Assembly: GCF_002750855.1 (NCBI RefSeq)
Contig: NZ_NWUC01000001.1
Location: 372,001-436,000 of the forward strand
DNA length: 64,000 nucleotides
Reading direction: 5' to 3'
From: Neopararhizobium haloflavum
GTDB taxonomy: Bacteria; Pseudomonadota; Alphaproteobacteria; Rhizobiales; Rhizobiaceae
Positions 19,464 through 28,204 of this stretch are shown here, in pieces. How positions within the stretch are numbered: the stretch's first letter is position 1; each line of letters begins with the position of its first letter. Position numbers and translations under genes: made by a program. The notes beneath the pieces were generated by a model. The model worked only from the letters and a program-made list of their open reading frames with translations, made no database searches and was not told the DNA's origin.

Positions 19464-20324
19464 TCAAGGCGCCGTCGTCGGCCGGCCGGGTGCCGGCTGC
19501 GGCTTGGCCGTTGCCATGGCCCAGGCACCGATGATCAGCATGGGCAATGAGAGGAGCATGCCCATGGTCAGCCAGCCTCCGGCCAGATAGCCGATATGCG
19601 CGTCCGGCTCACGGAAGAACTCAACGATGATGCGCGAGATGCCGTAGCCACAGATGAAAGCCCCTGCCACGAAGCGCGGTGTCTTCAGTTTGGCGAGCCC
19701 GAAGATGAGGACGGCGAGAACGGCAAGAAGGACGAGGCCCTCCAGAGCCGCTTCATAAAGCTGGCTCGGATGGCGCGGCATCGGTCCGCCGGTCGGAAAC
19801 ACGAATGCCCAGGGCGCGTCGCTTGGCCGGCCCCAGAGTTCGGAGTTGATGAAGTTTGCGATCCTGCCGAAAAACAGCCCGATCGGTGCAACCGCCGCGA
19901 TCGTGTCCAGCAGGCTCCAGGCATTGATCCCGCGCTTTCGTGCGAAAAGGACGATGGCAAGCGTGGTGCCGAGCAGGCCGCCATGAAACGACATGCCGCC
20001 GTTCCATACCGCGAAAATGCTGAGCGGATTGGCGAGGAACGAGCCAAGGTCGTAAAACAGGACATAGCCGATGCGCCCGCCCGCGACGATGCCGAGCGCG
20101 GCCCAGAGCAGGAAATCGTCGAGCTCGGCGACTGTCATCGGCTGCCTGTCGCCGGGCCACAAGGCAGCGTTGCCCACAAGACGGCGCGCATAGGCCCAGC
20201 CGAGCAGGATGCCGACCACATAGGCCGCGCCATACCAATGAACCGCCAACGGCCCGATCGACACGATGACGGGATCGATCTCAGGAAAGGGCAGCACGGC
20301 CAGCGGGGTCAGAAGATAGTCCAA
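19464..20324 (-). CDS. lgt: Prolipoprotein diacylglyceryl transferase
   Basis: An inner-membrane enzyme that attaches diacylglycerol from phosphatidylglycerol to the lipobox Cys of prolipoproteins. The 286-residue protein has about seven membrane helices. It carries the diagnostic SFHGGLLG and [15 protein letters not shown] motifs and a [10 protein letters not shown] segment. It heads the lgt-midA-pgeF-M24-lipoprotein run. The divergent intergenic region toward ubiK should contain its promoter. Confidence 0.96.
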   Translation of the reverse strand: MDYLLTPLAVLPFPEIDPVIVSIGPLAVHWYGAAYVVGILLGWAYARRLVGNAALWPGDRQPMTVAELDDFLLWAALGIVAGGRIGYVLFYDLGSFLANPLSIFAVWNGGMSFHGGLLGTTLAIVLFARKRGINAWSLLDTIAAVAPIGLFFGRIANFINSELWGRPSDAPWAFVFPTGGPMPRHPSQLYEAALEGLVLLAVLAVLIFGLAKLKTPRFVAGAFICGYGISRIIVEFFREPDAHIGYLAGGWLTMGMLLSLPMLIIGAWAMATAKPQPAPGRPTTAP

Positions 20325-20512
20325 GCGCGATGCCCTCGGTTGAATTCGGGCGGAAGATGGCGGGCGATCGCGGTGTGGTCAAGGCAGATACCCCGACGTG
20401 CGCGCCGAGGGCCCCGCAATCGTGCTTTCGGCTTGAATTCCCGGCCTTCAGAACCTAGTTCGTTGCATGGCCAATGCGGCCCTTAGCAGGCAAGACGAAG
20501 AGGCCCACGATC

Positions 20513-20791
20513 ATGCCCACCGGTACCAACCGCATTCTCGACGATTTCGCAAAGCTGATGACAGACGCTGCGGGCACTGCCCAGAGCGTTCGGCATGAGT
20601 TGGAAACGGCGTTCCGCAGCCAGGCCGAGCGGGTGCTGAATTCGATGGACGTCGTGAAGCGTGAAGAATTCGAGGCCGTTCGCGAGATGGCGATCCGCGC
20701 CCGCGACGACAACGAAAAGCTGCTTCAGCGTCTGGAGCAGCTGGAGGCAAAGCTGGCCTCGGGCGCGTCCAACGATGGGACAGGCGCTTAA
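20513..20791 (+). CDS. ubiK: Ubiquinone biosynthesis accessory factor UbiK (BMFP family)
   Basis: Short coiled-coil protein (92 residues) that assists the soluble Ubi complex in O2-dependent ubiquinone synthesis. It shows the characteristic N-terminal amphipathic helix (ILDDFAKLMTDAAGTAQ) and a C-terminal Glu/Leu-rich coiled coil (KREEFEAVREMAIRARDDN then LLQRLEQLEAKL). ATG 20513 gives the typical length; an in-frame ATG at 20474 adds 13 basic residues. It is divergent from lgt. Its ubiquinone product feeds the bc1 complex encoded elsewhere in the window. Confidence 0.88.
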   Translation: MPTGTNRILDDFAKLMTDAAGTAQSVRHELETAFRSQAERVLNSMDVVKREEFEAVREMAIRARDDNEKLLQRLEQLEAKLASGASNDGTGA

Positions 20792-21148
20792 GGCTCGCAG
20801 GCCGAAAGCAGCTTTCCACATTTTTTCGCGGCCGTCCGGCGCCGGCCGCGGGACGCTGAAAACGCTTGTTGCAGAGTCGGTTATGACTCGCCGCTGAATC
20901 AAACTGACAAGGACTGTCCACACCCGATTTTCATGTGTCGTCCTGGAGGGGATGGCGTCGGGACTCTCGCATTATACACTGATTTTTAATGATGATTCGA
21001 AGCGGACCTGACGAGCGGTCCTCTCCCCCATGATGGCGGAGTCGAGTTTTCGAGTTGTCTATGGGGATGGTCCGGCAAGTCTGGTACATTCGGCGTGGTT
21101 CGCACCTCGAACGCGCATGTGCTGGTTCCGGTTCTTGAAGGGTGTGGC
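20792..21148. other. Intergenic region between ubiK and the ybjN-like gene
   Basis: This 357-base gap has no convincing ORF. A 7-bp GC stem (CGCGGCC/GGCCGCG) near 20827-20850 lacks a following T-tract. The A/T-richer stretch around 20960-21000 may hold the promoter of the YbjN gene. I see no RNA gene or repeat. Confidence 0.5.
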
Positions 21149-21649
21149 ATGAGCCTGACGGATATGGATTTTGAACGAGCGATGAATCCGGTCGATATGA
21201 TCGAATTCGTTGCTGCGACGAACGAATGGTCGTTCGAACGGGCCGGCGAGGACGAGATCGCCATGACCGTCGACGGCAAATGGGCCGACTATCACATCTC
21301 GTTTTCCTGGATGGAGGAGTTCGAGGCGCTTCATCTTGCATGCGCATTCGACATGAAGGTCGCGCCAAGCCGGGTCACCGAGGTGGTTCGTCTCCTGTCG
21401 CAGATCAACAGCCAGGTGCTGATGGGACATTTCGATTTGTGGGAGCAGGAGGACGTCGTTATCTTCCGGCAGTCACTGCTGCTCTCGGGCGGTGCGGAGC
21501 CCACGAACCAGCAAGTGGAAGTCTTGCTCTCCAGCGCGCTGGAAACCTGCGAGACCTATTTCCAGGCCTTCCAGTTCGTCGTCTGGTCGGGCATGGAAGC
21601 CAAGAGCGCCCTGGAAACCGTTCTTTTCGAGACCGTCGGCGAGGCCTGA
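21149..21649 (+). CDS. YbjN domain-containing protein
   Basis: A 166-residue YbjN-like protein, a fold related to type III secretion chaperones. Members influence motility and stress responses in enterobacteria, and the molecular role is unknown. The sequence has the FEALHLACAFDMKVAP strand pair, LLSQINSQVLMGHFDLW and the C-terminal helix FQAFQFVVWSGM typical of the family. The ATG at 21149 follows GAAGGGT. The proC start codon lies one base after its stop, so the two are translationally coupled, which is the usual rhizobial arrangement. Confidence 0.9.
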   Translation: MSLTDMDFERAMNPVDMIEFVAATNEWSFERAGEDEIAMTVDGKWADYHISFSWMEEFEALHLACAFDMKVAPSRVTEVVRLLSQINSQVLMGHFDLWEQEDVVIFRQSLLLSGGAEPTNQQVEVLLSSALETCETYFQAFQFVVWSGMEAKSALETVLFETVGEA

Positions 21650-21650
21650 T

Positions 21651-22493
21651 GTGCCGGACAGCAAGTCTGATGCAATGACCGAGGCCGGTCCCGTCGTTCT
21701 CGTCGGAGCCGGCAACATGGGCGGTGCGATGATGCGCGGCTGGCTCGATGCCGGGTTGTCCGGGTCGGATGTCGTGGTCGTTGATCCATCTCCTTCCGAG
21801 CATATGCGGGACTTCTGCAATGCCAGAAAGGTGCAGGTGCTCGCCGCCGCGAGCGATGACCTGAAAGCCGGCGTTCTCTTTCTCGCGGTAAAGCCGCAGA
21901 TGATGGGCAAGGTCCTGCCCGGTCTGCGTTCCTTGGTGGGACCGGAGACTGTTGCCGTTTCCGTTGCCGCCGGAACAACGATCGATGCGCTTCAGCGCGG
22001 ACTTGGCGATGTCGCGATCGTTCGTGCCATGCCGAACACCCCGGCAATGGTCGGGCGGGGCATCACAGCCGCGGTGCCCAACGGAAGGACGAACGCCAGG
22101 CAGCGTGCGGCCGTCGACGCGCTCTTGAAGGTATCCGGGCCGGTCGAGTGGCTCGACGACGAATCCTTGATCGACGCGGTGACGGCTGTCTCGGGCAGCG
22201 GTCCGGCTTATGTCTTCTATCTCGCCGAATGCATGGCGGAGGCCGGACGCAAGGCTGGTCTTCCCGCCGATCTTGCCATGCGGCTTGCACGGGCGACCGT
22301 GTCGGGTGCAGGCGAACTGATGCATCGTTCGGACGACGAGGTGGCGACGCTGCGAAAGAACGTCACGTCACCGAACGGTACGACAGCGGCCGCGCTTGAG
22401 ATGCTGATGGCCGAAGACGGGATGCAGCCGCTTTTCGACAAGGCCGTGGCAGCGGCCAAGCGGCGGGCACAGGAACTGGCCAAGGACGACTGA
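21651..22493 (+). CDS. proC: Pyrroline-5-carboxylate reductase
   Basis: Last enzyme of proline synthesis: NAD(P)H-dependent reduction of P5C. The 280-residue protein has the Rossmann loop VGAGNMGGAMM near residue 15, LFLAVKPQ, RAMPNTPAMVG and the signature SGSGPAYVFYLAE. I chose the GTG at 21651 because GAGG lies six bases upstream and it nearly overlaps the ybjN stop; the ATG at 21675 has no ribosome site. csaA follows 4 bp downstream. Confidence 0.95.
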   Translation: MPDSKSDAMTEAGPVVLVGAGNMGGAMMRGWLDAGLSGSDVVVVDPSPSEHMRDFCNARKVQVLAAASDDLKAGVLFLAVKPQMMGKVLPGLRSLVGPETVAVSVAAGTTIDALQRGLGDVAIVRAMPNTPAMVGRGITAAVPNGRTNARQRAAVDALLKVSGPVEWLDDESLIDAVTAVSGSGPAYVFYLAECMAEAGRKAGLPADLAMRLARATVSGAGELMHRSDDEVATLRKNVTSPNGTTAAALEMLMAEDGMQPLFDKAVAAAKRRAQELAKDD

Positions 22494-22497
22494 CGGC

Positions 22498-22839
22498 ATG
22501 AGCGATACGATCAGCTGGGACGATTTCGAGAAGATCGATATCCGCGTTGGGACGATCGTGGAAGCAGAGCCATTTCCCGAGGCCCGCAAGCCTGCCATCA
22601 AGCTGCGCATCGACTTCGGGGATGATCTTGGCATCAAGAAATCGTCGGCGCAGATTACAAAGCACTACGTGCCGGACGAACTGGTGGGCCGGCAGGTGAT
22701 GGCCGTGGTCAATTTTCCACCGCGTCAGATCGGACCGATGCGGTCCGAAGTGCTGACGCTCGGTTTTCCCGACGATGAAGGGGCGGTCGTCCTGGCGGCG
22801 ATCGACAAGACGGTGCCCAACGGCGGCCGATTGTTCTGA
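22498..22839 (+). CDS. csaA: tRNA-binding protein CsaA
   Basis: OB-fold protein of 113 residues related to Arc1p and the C-terminal domain of MetRS. It binds tRNA and has been described as an export-related chaperone in Bacillus. The N-terminus DFEKIDIRVGTIVEAE, the dimer segment KKSSAQITKHY and the C-terminal PNGGRLF are diagnostic. It starts 4 bp after proC, so it forms an operon with ybjN-proC. Confidence 0.95.
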   Translation: MSDTISWDDFEKIDIRVGTIVEAEPFPEARKPAIKLRIDFGDDLGIKKSSAQITKHYVPDELVGRQVMAVVNFPPRQIGPMRSEVLTLGFPDDEGAVVLAAIDKTVPNGGRLF

Positions 22840-22851
22840 CGCCATGCCGGT

Positions 22852-24234
22852 CTAGGACGGCACCCGGATAATGGCACGCAAACCGCCCATCGGGCTTGCT
22901 TCCAGTGTCACATCACCGCCGTGGCTGCGCGCGATGTCGCGGGCGATTGCGAGGCCGAGACCGGTGCCGCTCTCGTTGAGATTGCGCGCCTCATCGAGCC
23001 GGAAGAATGGCTTGAACACGTTTTCCCGTGCACTCTCCGGGATGCCCGGCCCGTCATCATCCACGGTGATCGTCAGCCAGCGCGGCCCGTGGCTGGCCTT
23101 TAGCCGAACGCTGTCGGCATAGCGAAATCCGTTCGACGTCAGGTTGTTGACGAGCCGCGAGAATGCGTTCGGCCGAACGTTGACGAAGGGTTCGCCCTCT
23201 ATCGCGATGTCCAGCTTCGTTTCCAGCAAGGCCGCGTCTTCCTCGATCCTTGCGAACAGCGCGCGAAGGTCGAGTTGGCCGATGTCCTCTTCGGCTTCGC
23301 CGCGGGCAAAGGAGAGATAGCCCTCCAGCATGGATTGCATGTCCTCGACATCCTGATTGAGGCTCTGCACCTCCGGCGTATCGTCGAGAAAGGCGAGTTG
23401 CAGCTTGAAGCGGGTCAGAATGGTCCGCAGATCGTGACTGACGCCCGACAGCATCGCTGTGCGCTGCTCGATCTGGCGTTCGATGCGCTGTCGCATCTGG
23501 ATGAAGGCCTGGCCGGCGCGGCGCACCTCATCGGCACCGCGCGGCTGGAAATTCTCCGGCATCTTTTGGCCCTTGCCGAAGCTTTCCGCCGCTTCGGCAA
23601 GCTTAAGAATGGGGCGGATCTGGCCGCGCAGAAAGAGAATGGCGATGGCCAGAAGCACCAGCGAGGTGATCACCATCCACAGAAGGAAGATGTGCGTGTT
23701 GGAGGCGTAGGCCTGGCTGCGCCGGGCGAACACGCGAAGGATGGCGTCATCGAGCTGGATCCGAACCTCCACCAGATCGGAGTTTCCGACGGTGTCGATC
23801 CAGAATGGACGGCGCACCTGTCGGGACAGCTCTTCAGAGAGAATCCGGTCCAGGATGGAAAAGAACGGCTTGGGCCGCGGCGCCGGCAGGTCGCCTGGCG
23901 GCTCTATCGCGATATTCAGCGCCAGGCGCTCGCGGGCGATGCGAATGATTGCGGCGTGGTCGTCGTCTTGCGGATAGGTCTGGATGATGTCGATGATGGC
24001 CGCGATGTCGCGCGTCACGGCCGTCGAGAGACGCTGGGTCACCGTTTGCCAGTGCCGCTCCATGAAGTTGAATGCGATGACCGATTGCAGCAGCACCATC
24101 GGCACGATGATGATCAGCAGCGAGCGGGCATAGAGACCGGTCGGAACCCGTTTGCGCAACCACCGGCTCAGACGGCGCCACCCACGCGCCGGGTAGGTCT
24201 CGTATTCGCGTCTGATCGTGTCGAGTGGCGTCAT
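22852..24234 (-). CDS. EnvZ-like sensor histidine kinase, partner of PetR-type regulator
   Basis: A membrane histidine kinase of 460 residues. A first membrane helix (about 38-58) and a second (about 182-203) flank a periplasmic domain of roughly 120 residues. A HAMP domain follows, then a HisKA domain with phospho-acceptor H267 in GVSHDLRTILTRF, then a GHKL ATPase (NNLTSNGFRYA, DDDGPGIP, GTGLGLAIA). The usual Pro after HDLRT is Ile. I prefer ATG 24234; a TTG at 24264 is possible. It lies 76 bp after the response regulator on the same strand. Confidence 0.92.
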   Translation of the reverse strand: MTPLDTIRREYETYPARGWRRLSRWLRKRVPTGLYARSLLIIIVPMVLLQSVIAFNFMERHWQTVTQRLSTAVTRDIAAIIDIIQTYPQDDDHAAIIRIARERLALNIAIEPPGDLPAPRPKPFFSILDRILSEELSRQVRRPFWIDTVGNSDLVEVRIQLDDAILRVFARRSQAYASNTHIFLLWMVITSLVLLAIAILFLRGQIRPILKLAEAAESFGKGQKMPENFQPRGADEVRRAGQAFIQMRQRIERQIEQRTAMLSGVSHDLRTILTRFKLQLAFLDDTPEVQSLNQDVEDMQSMLEGYLSFARGEAEEDIGQLDLRALFARIEEDAALLETKLDIAIEGEPFVNVRPNAFSRLVNNLTSNGFRYADSVRLKASHGPRWLTITVDDDGPGIPESARENVFKPFFRLDEARNLNESGTGLGLAIARDIARSHGGDVTLEASPMGGLRAIIRVPS

Positions 24235-24310
24235 CCCTGCATCGGTCCTTGCCGGATTGCGCAAGTGAGCGGACCGTGTCCCTCCCAGCCCTCGGCGCGC
24301 AAAGGCAACC

Positions 24311-25021
24311 TTATTCGACGCTCAGGCGATATCCAATGCCCCGCACAGTCTGCAGCCAGATGGGATTGGCGGGATCTGTCTCGATCTTGCGGCGAAGGCG
24401 ATTGATCTGGACGTCGATCGTGCGCTCGCCGACGTCGGCATCGAGGCCGACCAGTTCATGGCGCGGAATGGTTTCACCGGCGCGCTCGGCGAACTGCGCC
24501 ATGATCTCCTGCTCTCGGTCGGTCAGTCTGATCTGCTCGGCGCCGCGCTTCAGTTCCCGCTTGGTGATGATGAACGTGTAGGGGCCGAACACGACCTGCT
24601 CGATCTTGGGTGTCGAGGGCTGAGCGCCGCGCTTGAGGATGTTGTTGACCCGCAGCACCAATTCGCGCGGATTGAAGGGCTTGGGCAGATAATCGTCCGC
24701 CCCGGCCTCCAGGCCCTCGACGCGGTTGTTGGCCTCCGTCAGGGCCGTGAGCATGAGAATGGGGACATCCTTGATCTCTCGCAGGCTCTTCGTCAGATCG
24801 ATCCCGCTTTCGCCGGGCATCATGACGTCCAGGATCAAGAGATCGAAGTCTATGCCCTCGAGCTTGCGCCGCGCCTCCGCCGCTTCGCTCGCAGTCGTCA
24901 CGCGGAAGCCGTGCTCGGACAGATACCGCTTCAGGAGGTCCCGGATGCGGGTGTCGTCGTCAACGACCAGCAAATGCGGGGCATCGTCCGACAAGGGTTC
25001 GATCTTCGTCTCGGTTGTCAC
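24311..25021 (-). CDS. petR: OmpR-family response regulator, PetR type
   Basis: A two-component regulator of 236 residues. The receiver domain has acidic residues VVDDDTR, phospho-acceptor Asp in LLILDVMMPG and switch Lys in YLPKPFNPREL. The C-terminal winged helix has RTIDVQINRLRRKIE and the closing VRGIGYRLS. It starts at GTG 25021 behind GGAGAGGA; ATGs at 25063 and 25096 have no such site. The order MarR regulator-OmpR regulator matches Rhodobacter petP-petR, which control cytochrome bc1 and respiratory genes. The kinase follows. Confidence 0.9.
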   Translation of the reverse strand: MTTETKIEPLSDDAPHLLVVDDDTRIRDLLKRYLSEHGFRVTTASEAAEARRKLEGIDFDLLILDVMMPGESGIDLTKSLREIKDVPILMLTALTEANNRVEGLEAGADDYLPKPFNPRELVLRVNNILKRGAQPSTPKIEQVVFGPYTFIITKRELKRGAEQIRLTDREQEIMAQFAERAGETIPRHELVGLDADVGERTIDVQINRLRRKIETDPANPIWLQTVRGIGYRLSVE

Positions 25022-25126
25022 GCCTGTCCTCTCCCAAAGCGCCGACGCAAGGGTGCCGGGCATGCTGCAGTTCTCTGGCGGACGATTGGTCCGCATATTA
25101 GTGATAGCATCTGGAAACCTGTAGCT

Positions 25127-25600
25127 CTAGACGCTCGTCTTTCCCACCATCCCGGCAAGAAATCTGGCGACCGTGCGCCTGCTCTCCGGCCCCGCGGCTT
25201 CCAGTGCCTTGGCGATACGGCGAGACTGTGGCTCGGCAAGCGCCATGGCGAGCCTGTGGCCTTTTTCGGTGGTGTAGAGCTTGCGCTGGCGTCGATCCTC
25301 GGGACCGGCGACCTGGTCAATGTATCCGGTGTCAACCAACTGCTTGAGCACCCTTGCAAGGCTCTGCTTCGTGATCCTGAGCGTGTCGAGAAGATCGGCA
25401 ACCGTCAGTCCCGGCTGACGGTCCACGAAATGCACCACGCGGTGATGCGCCCGGCCAAAATCGATGCCATCGAGAATCTGATCCGGGTCCGACGTGAAGT
25501 CGCGATAGGCGAAAAACAGCAGCTCGATAAGCTCGAAATCGATTGCGTCGTCCTCAAGCGCCGAGGACGTCAAAGGGTTGATTGTTACGCCTGCAGGCAT
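25127..25600 (-). CDS. petP: MarR-family regulator, PetP type
   Basis: A winged-helix regulator of 157 residues. DAIDFELIELLFFAYRDFT and the HTH segment LTVADLLDTLRITKQSLARV with wing GPEDRRQRKLYTTEKG are characteristic of the PetP group. The farther ATG at 25642 would place the start codon inside a perfect inverted repeat that looks like an operator. I therefore chose the ATG at 25600, with AAGGA 12 bases upstream. It heads petP-petR-kinase and is divergent from ilvE. Confidence 0.88.
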   Translation of the reverse strand: MPAGVTINPLTSSALEDDAIDFELIELLFFAYRDFTSDPDQILDGIDFGRAHHRVVHFVDRQPGLTVADLLDTLRITKQSLARVLKQLVDTGYIDQVAGPEDRRQRKLYTTEKGHRLAMALAEPQSRRIAKALEAAGPESRRTVARFLAGMVGKTSV

Positions 25601-25620
25601 TTCGAATTCCGTTCCTTGCA

Positions 25621-25645
25621 AATATGTCAGCCATGTTGACATATT
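25621..25645. promoter_or_regulatory. Inverted-repeat operator between petP and ilvE
   Basis: A perfect 9-bp dyad, AATATGTCA at 25621-25629 and TGACATATT at 25637-25645, is separated by seven bases. Size and AT-rich symmetry suit a MarR-family dimer. It sits about 20 bases from the chosen petP start and about 155 bases from the ilvE start, so autoregulation of petP is the simplest reading. Confidence 0.65.
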
Positions 25646-25798
25646 TTTACCGAATTGCTAGCCTTGAGGTGCATTTCCGGTTTACGTTTCGGTGATGCGA
25701 CCACGCGGATTGCGCAGACGTGTTCGCTCGCGACTGCCCGCAAGATGCGCTGCAAAGCTCAAAACACAAGAGACGCCCAGTCGGCGGAGGAAACTACG

Positions 25799-26689
25799 AT
25801 GGCATCCGTTCCTTTTGATCAGCTTGACGGCCATATCTGGTTCAACGGCGAGTTCGTAGCCTGGAAGGATGCCAAGGTGCACGTGCTGACGCACGGTCTG
25901 CACTATGCGTCTGCCGTGTTCGAGGGCGAGCGGGCCTATGGCGGCCGGATCTTCAAGTTGACCGAACACACCGAGCGGCTGGTCAAATCTGCCGAAATTC
26001 TCGGCTTCGAGATCCCCTACAGCGTCGAAGAGATCGACGCGGCATGCAATGAACTGTTGGAGAAGCAGGGTTTTGCGGATGCCTATGTGCGGCCGATCGC
26101 CTGGCGCGGTTCGGAGATGATGGGTGTTTCGGCCCAGGCCAACCGCATCAATCTCGCCATCGCGATCTGGCAGTGGCCGAGCTATTTCAAGCCGGAGGAA
26201 CGGCTGAAGGGCATTCGGCTCGATCTGGCCGAGTGGCGCCGTCCCGATCCGCGCACCGCGCCATCGAAGTCGAAGGCGGCCGGCCTCTACATGATTTGCA
26301 CGCTTTCCAAGCACGCCGCGGAGAGGAAGGGATATGCCGACGCCCTGATGCTCGACTGGCGTGGTCAGGTCGCGGAGGCGACCGGCGCCAACGTGTTCTT
26401 CGTCAAGGACGGCGTCCTCCATACACCAACGCCCGATTGCTTCCTCGATGGCATCACCCGCCGCACGGTCATCGAACTGGCAAAGCGTCGGGGCTATGAA
26501 GTGGTTGAGCGGGCAATCATGCCTGAGGAGCTGGAAAGCTTCGAGCAGTGCTTCCTCACCGGTACGGCCGCGGAGGTGACGCCTGTATCGGAGGTCGGCC
26601 CTTACCGTTTCAGCGTGGGCGAGATCGCCAGCAACCTGATGAACGACTATATGGCCGAAGTGCAGCCCAAGCGGATGGCCGCAGAGTAA
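25799..26689 (+). CDS. ilvE: Branched-chain amino acid aminotransferase
   Basis: PLP fold-type IV transaminase (296 residues) interconverting branched-chain amino acids and their keto acids. It has the N-terminal IWFNGEFVAWKDAKVHVLTH, the catalytic Lys in SKSKAAGLYM, GQVAEATGANVFFV, DGITRRTVIELA and TGTAAEVTPV. The ATG at 25799 follows GGAGG; an in-frame start at 25655 is in the regulatory region. It is divergent from petP and completes the branched-chain pathway with ilvD. Confidence 0.95.
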   Translation: MASVPFDQLDGHIWFNGEFVAWKDAKVHVLTHGLHYASAVFEGERAYGGRIFKLTEHTERLVKSAEILGFEIPYSVEEIDAACNELLEKQGFADAYVRPIAWRGSEMMGVSAQANRINLAIAIWQWPSYFKPEERLKGIRLDLAEWRRPDPRTAPSKSKAAGLYMICTLSKHAAERKGYADALMLDWRGQVAEATGANVFFVKDGVLHTPTPDCFLDGITRRTVIELAKRRGYEVVERAIMPEELESFEQCFLTGTAAEVTPVSEVGPYRFSVGEIASNLMNDYMAEVQPKRMAAE

Positions 26690-26843
26690 TCAAGCCTTGT
26701 TTGGTGGCGCGCAGAGTTCGAGCAGGCGCCTTCCGGCGCCCGTCTCGTGCGTGCTTACGATTATCGGACATATCTGATAGGCGATGCCGGAGATCGGGCG
26801 CGGCCAAGGACGCGGCGCCCGTCTCCAGGCATAGGAGGTCCAT

Positions 26844-27491
26844 TTGGGACAGTTACAAGCCGGAATCGTTCCGGTCACACCTTTCCAGCAGAACTGCTCC
26901 ATCCTTTTCGACGCTGAAACCAAGATCGGCGTCGTCGTCGATCCAGGCGGGGAGGTGGCGAAGATCAAGGAAGCGCTGACCACGCAAGGCATCACGATCG
27001 AGGCCATCTGGCTGACGCACGGCCATATCGACCATGCCGGCGGGGCGATGGAACTGAAGGAAGCGCTCGGGGTGGACATCGTGGGTCCCCATCGCGATGA
27101 CGATTTCCTGCTCAAGGGATTGGCCGTTCAGGCGCAGCAATTCGGTCTCGACGGAGCGGTGCGAAACTGCACGCCCGACCGATGGCTGAACGAGGGCGAA
27201 ACGGTCTCCTTCGGAGGGCACGATTTTGAGGTTCTGCACTGTCCGGGCCATGCGCCGGGCCACGTCGTCTTCGTCAACCATGCAGCCAAATTCGCCCATG
27301 TCGGCGACGTTCTGTTTCGCGGCTCGATTGGCCGCACGGACCTGCCTGGTGGCAACCACGATCAACTGCTTGCTTCCATTCGCGACAAGCTGCTGCCGCT
27401 CGGGGATACGTTCGGTTTTCTGTGCGGACACGGACCGGGCGGCCAGATCGGCGAGGAAAGGCGGACCAACCCGTTCCTGACTGGACTTTGA
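26844..27491 (+). CDS. Metallo-beta-lactamase-fold hydrolase (glyoxalase II-like)
   Basis: A 215-residue MBL protein with the di-metal motif THGHIDHAGG, later ligands in CPGHAPGHVVF and VGDVLFRGSIGRTDLPG, and the closing GHGPGG. It resembles the short YcbL/GloB2 group of glyoxalase II-like thioesterases, which lack the long C-terminal helix domain. It starts at TTG 26844, five bases after AGGAGG. Substrate is probably a glutathione thioester, which is not provable here. Confidence 0.9.
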   Translation: MGQLQAGIVPVTPFQQNCSILFDAETKIGVVVDPGGEVAKIKEALTTQGITIEAIWLTHGHIDHAGGAMELKEALGVDIVGPHRDDDFLLKGLAVQAQQFGLDGAVRNCTPDRWLNEGETVSFGGHDFEVLHCPGHAPGHVVFVNHAAKFAHVGDVLFRGSIGRTDLPGGNHDQLLASIRDKLLPLGDTFGFLCGHGPGGQIGEERRTNPFLTGL

Positions 27492-27530
27492 TTCCCGAAC
27501 GGGTGGGCAGTCCGGCCCGCCAAGATAGCA

Positions 27531-27554
27531 AAAGGCCGGCACGAAGGCCGGCCT
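27531..27554 (-). terminator. Terminator downstream of the BA14K gene
   Basis: An 8-bp stem (AGGCCGGC/GCCGGCCT, six-base loop) is followed on the minus strand by TTTTGC, 26 bases past the stop of the BA14K gene. On the plus strand it has no T-tract, so it serves mainly the leftward transcript. Confidence 0.7.
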
Positions 27555-27579
27555 CCCGCATTCGGATGCCAATTTCAGA

Positions 27580-28002
27580 TCAATTGGCGACGCAGAAATG
27601 CTCCCGGCCATCATAGCCACGATAGGTGCCGGTCGATGCGTTGAACGAGCGGTAGCGATCCGAGCAGTAGTCGTACCAAGCGCCAGACCACGGCTCGAGG
27701 CTCTCATAGACGACCGGCTGCGAGTAGCGCGGTGCCGGCGGATAGTAGGTCGGGCGAGGGGGCTCGACATAGACACGCTGGTTGGCGCGGCTGTCGGCGA
27801 TCGCACCGCCAATGACGGCGCCTGCGGCAAGACCCAGCACACCGAGTGCGACACCATTGTTGTTGTGGTGATGGCGTTCGATGACCACGGGGCGGCCATG
27901 GTGGCGCCATCCGCGATGATCAGCCATCGCGGCTGACATGGAAACGAGGACCGTCGCCGCAGCGGCGCCGGAAAGAACGACTGCTTTTGCCAGTTTTTTC
28001 AT
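27580..28002 (-). CDS. BA14K-family exported protein
   Basis: A 140-residue protein with a Sec signal peptide (MKKLAKAVVLSG.. cleaved near AMADH), a His-rich stretch, a Gly/Ala-rich hydrophobic segment (GVLGLAAGAVIGGAIA) and the C-terminal BA14K signature YCSDRYRSFNASTGTYRG. In Brucella the family includes a 14-kDa immunoreactive, lectin-like surface protein. The ATG at 28002 has AAGGA eight bases upstream, which is better placed than the ATG at 28011. It is monocistronic. Confidence 0.9.
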   Translation of the reverse strand: MKKLAKAVVLSGAAAATVLVSMSAAMADHRGWRHHGRPVVIERHHHNNNGVALGVLGLAAGAVIGGAIADSRANQRVYVEPPRPTYYPPAPRYSQPVVYESLEPWSGAWYDYCSDRYRSFNASTGTYRGYDGREHFCVAN

Positions 28003-28204
28003 GACATTCATCCTTGCGGGATCGCAAACCCGATTGAAGACCATCAGCCCCCGGAAAGATTGCCTGGAGCAATGTCGTCAAAATATGGCGGCTTAGCTGA
28101 ATGGCATGTGAACGGACGGAACTGGCGGATCATCCGGCCAAAAAAACGCGCGACGGCTCCCGCCCGCAATGCCTGCGGACCTCAAGAGACATTGCGCGAT
28201 CGGG

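Noticed and set aside
24311-25021. Reading the response regulator as ChvI or FeuP
   Set aside because: The neighbour order and the preceding MarR-family gene fit PetP/PetR better, and the kinase lacks ChvG features.
27531-27554. The GGCCGGC stem as a dispersed palindromic repeat
   Set aside because: No further copies with the same flanks are seen; position and T-run fit a terminator.
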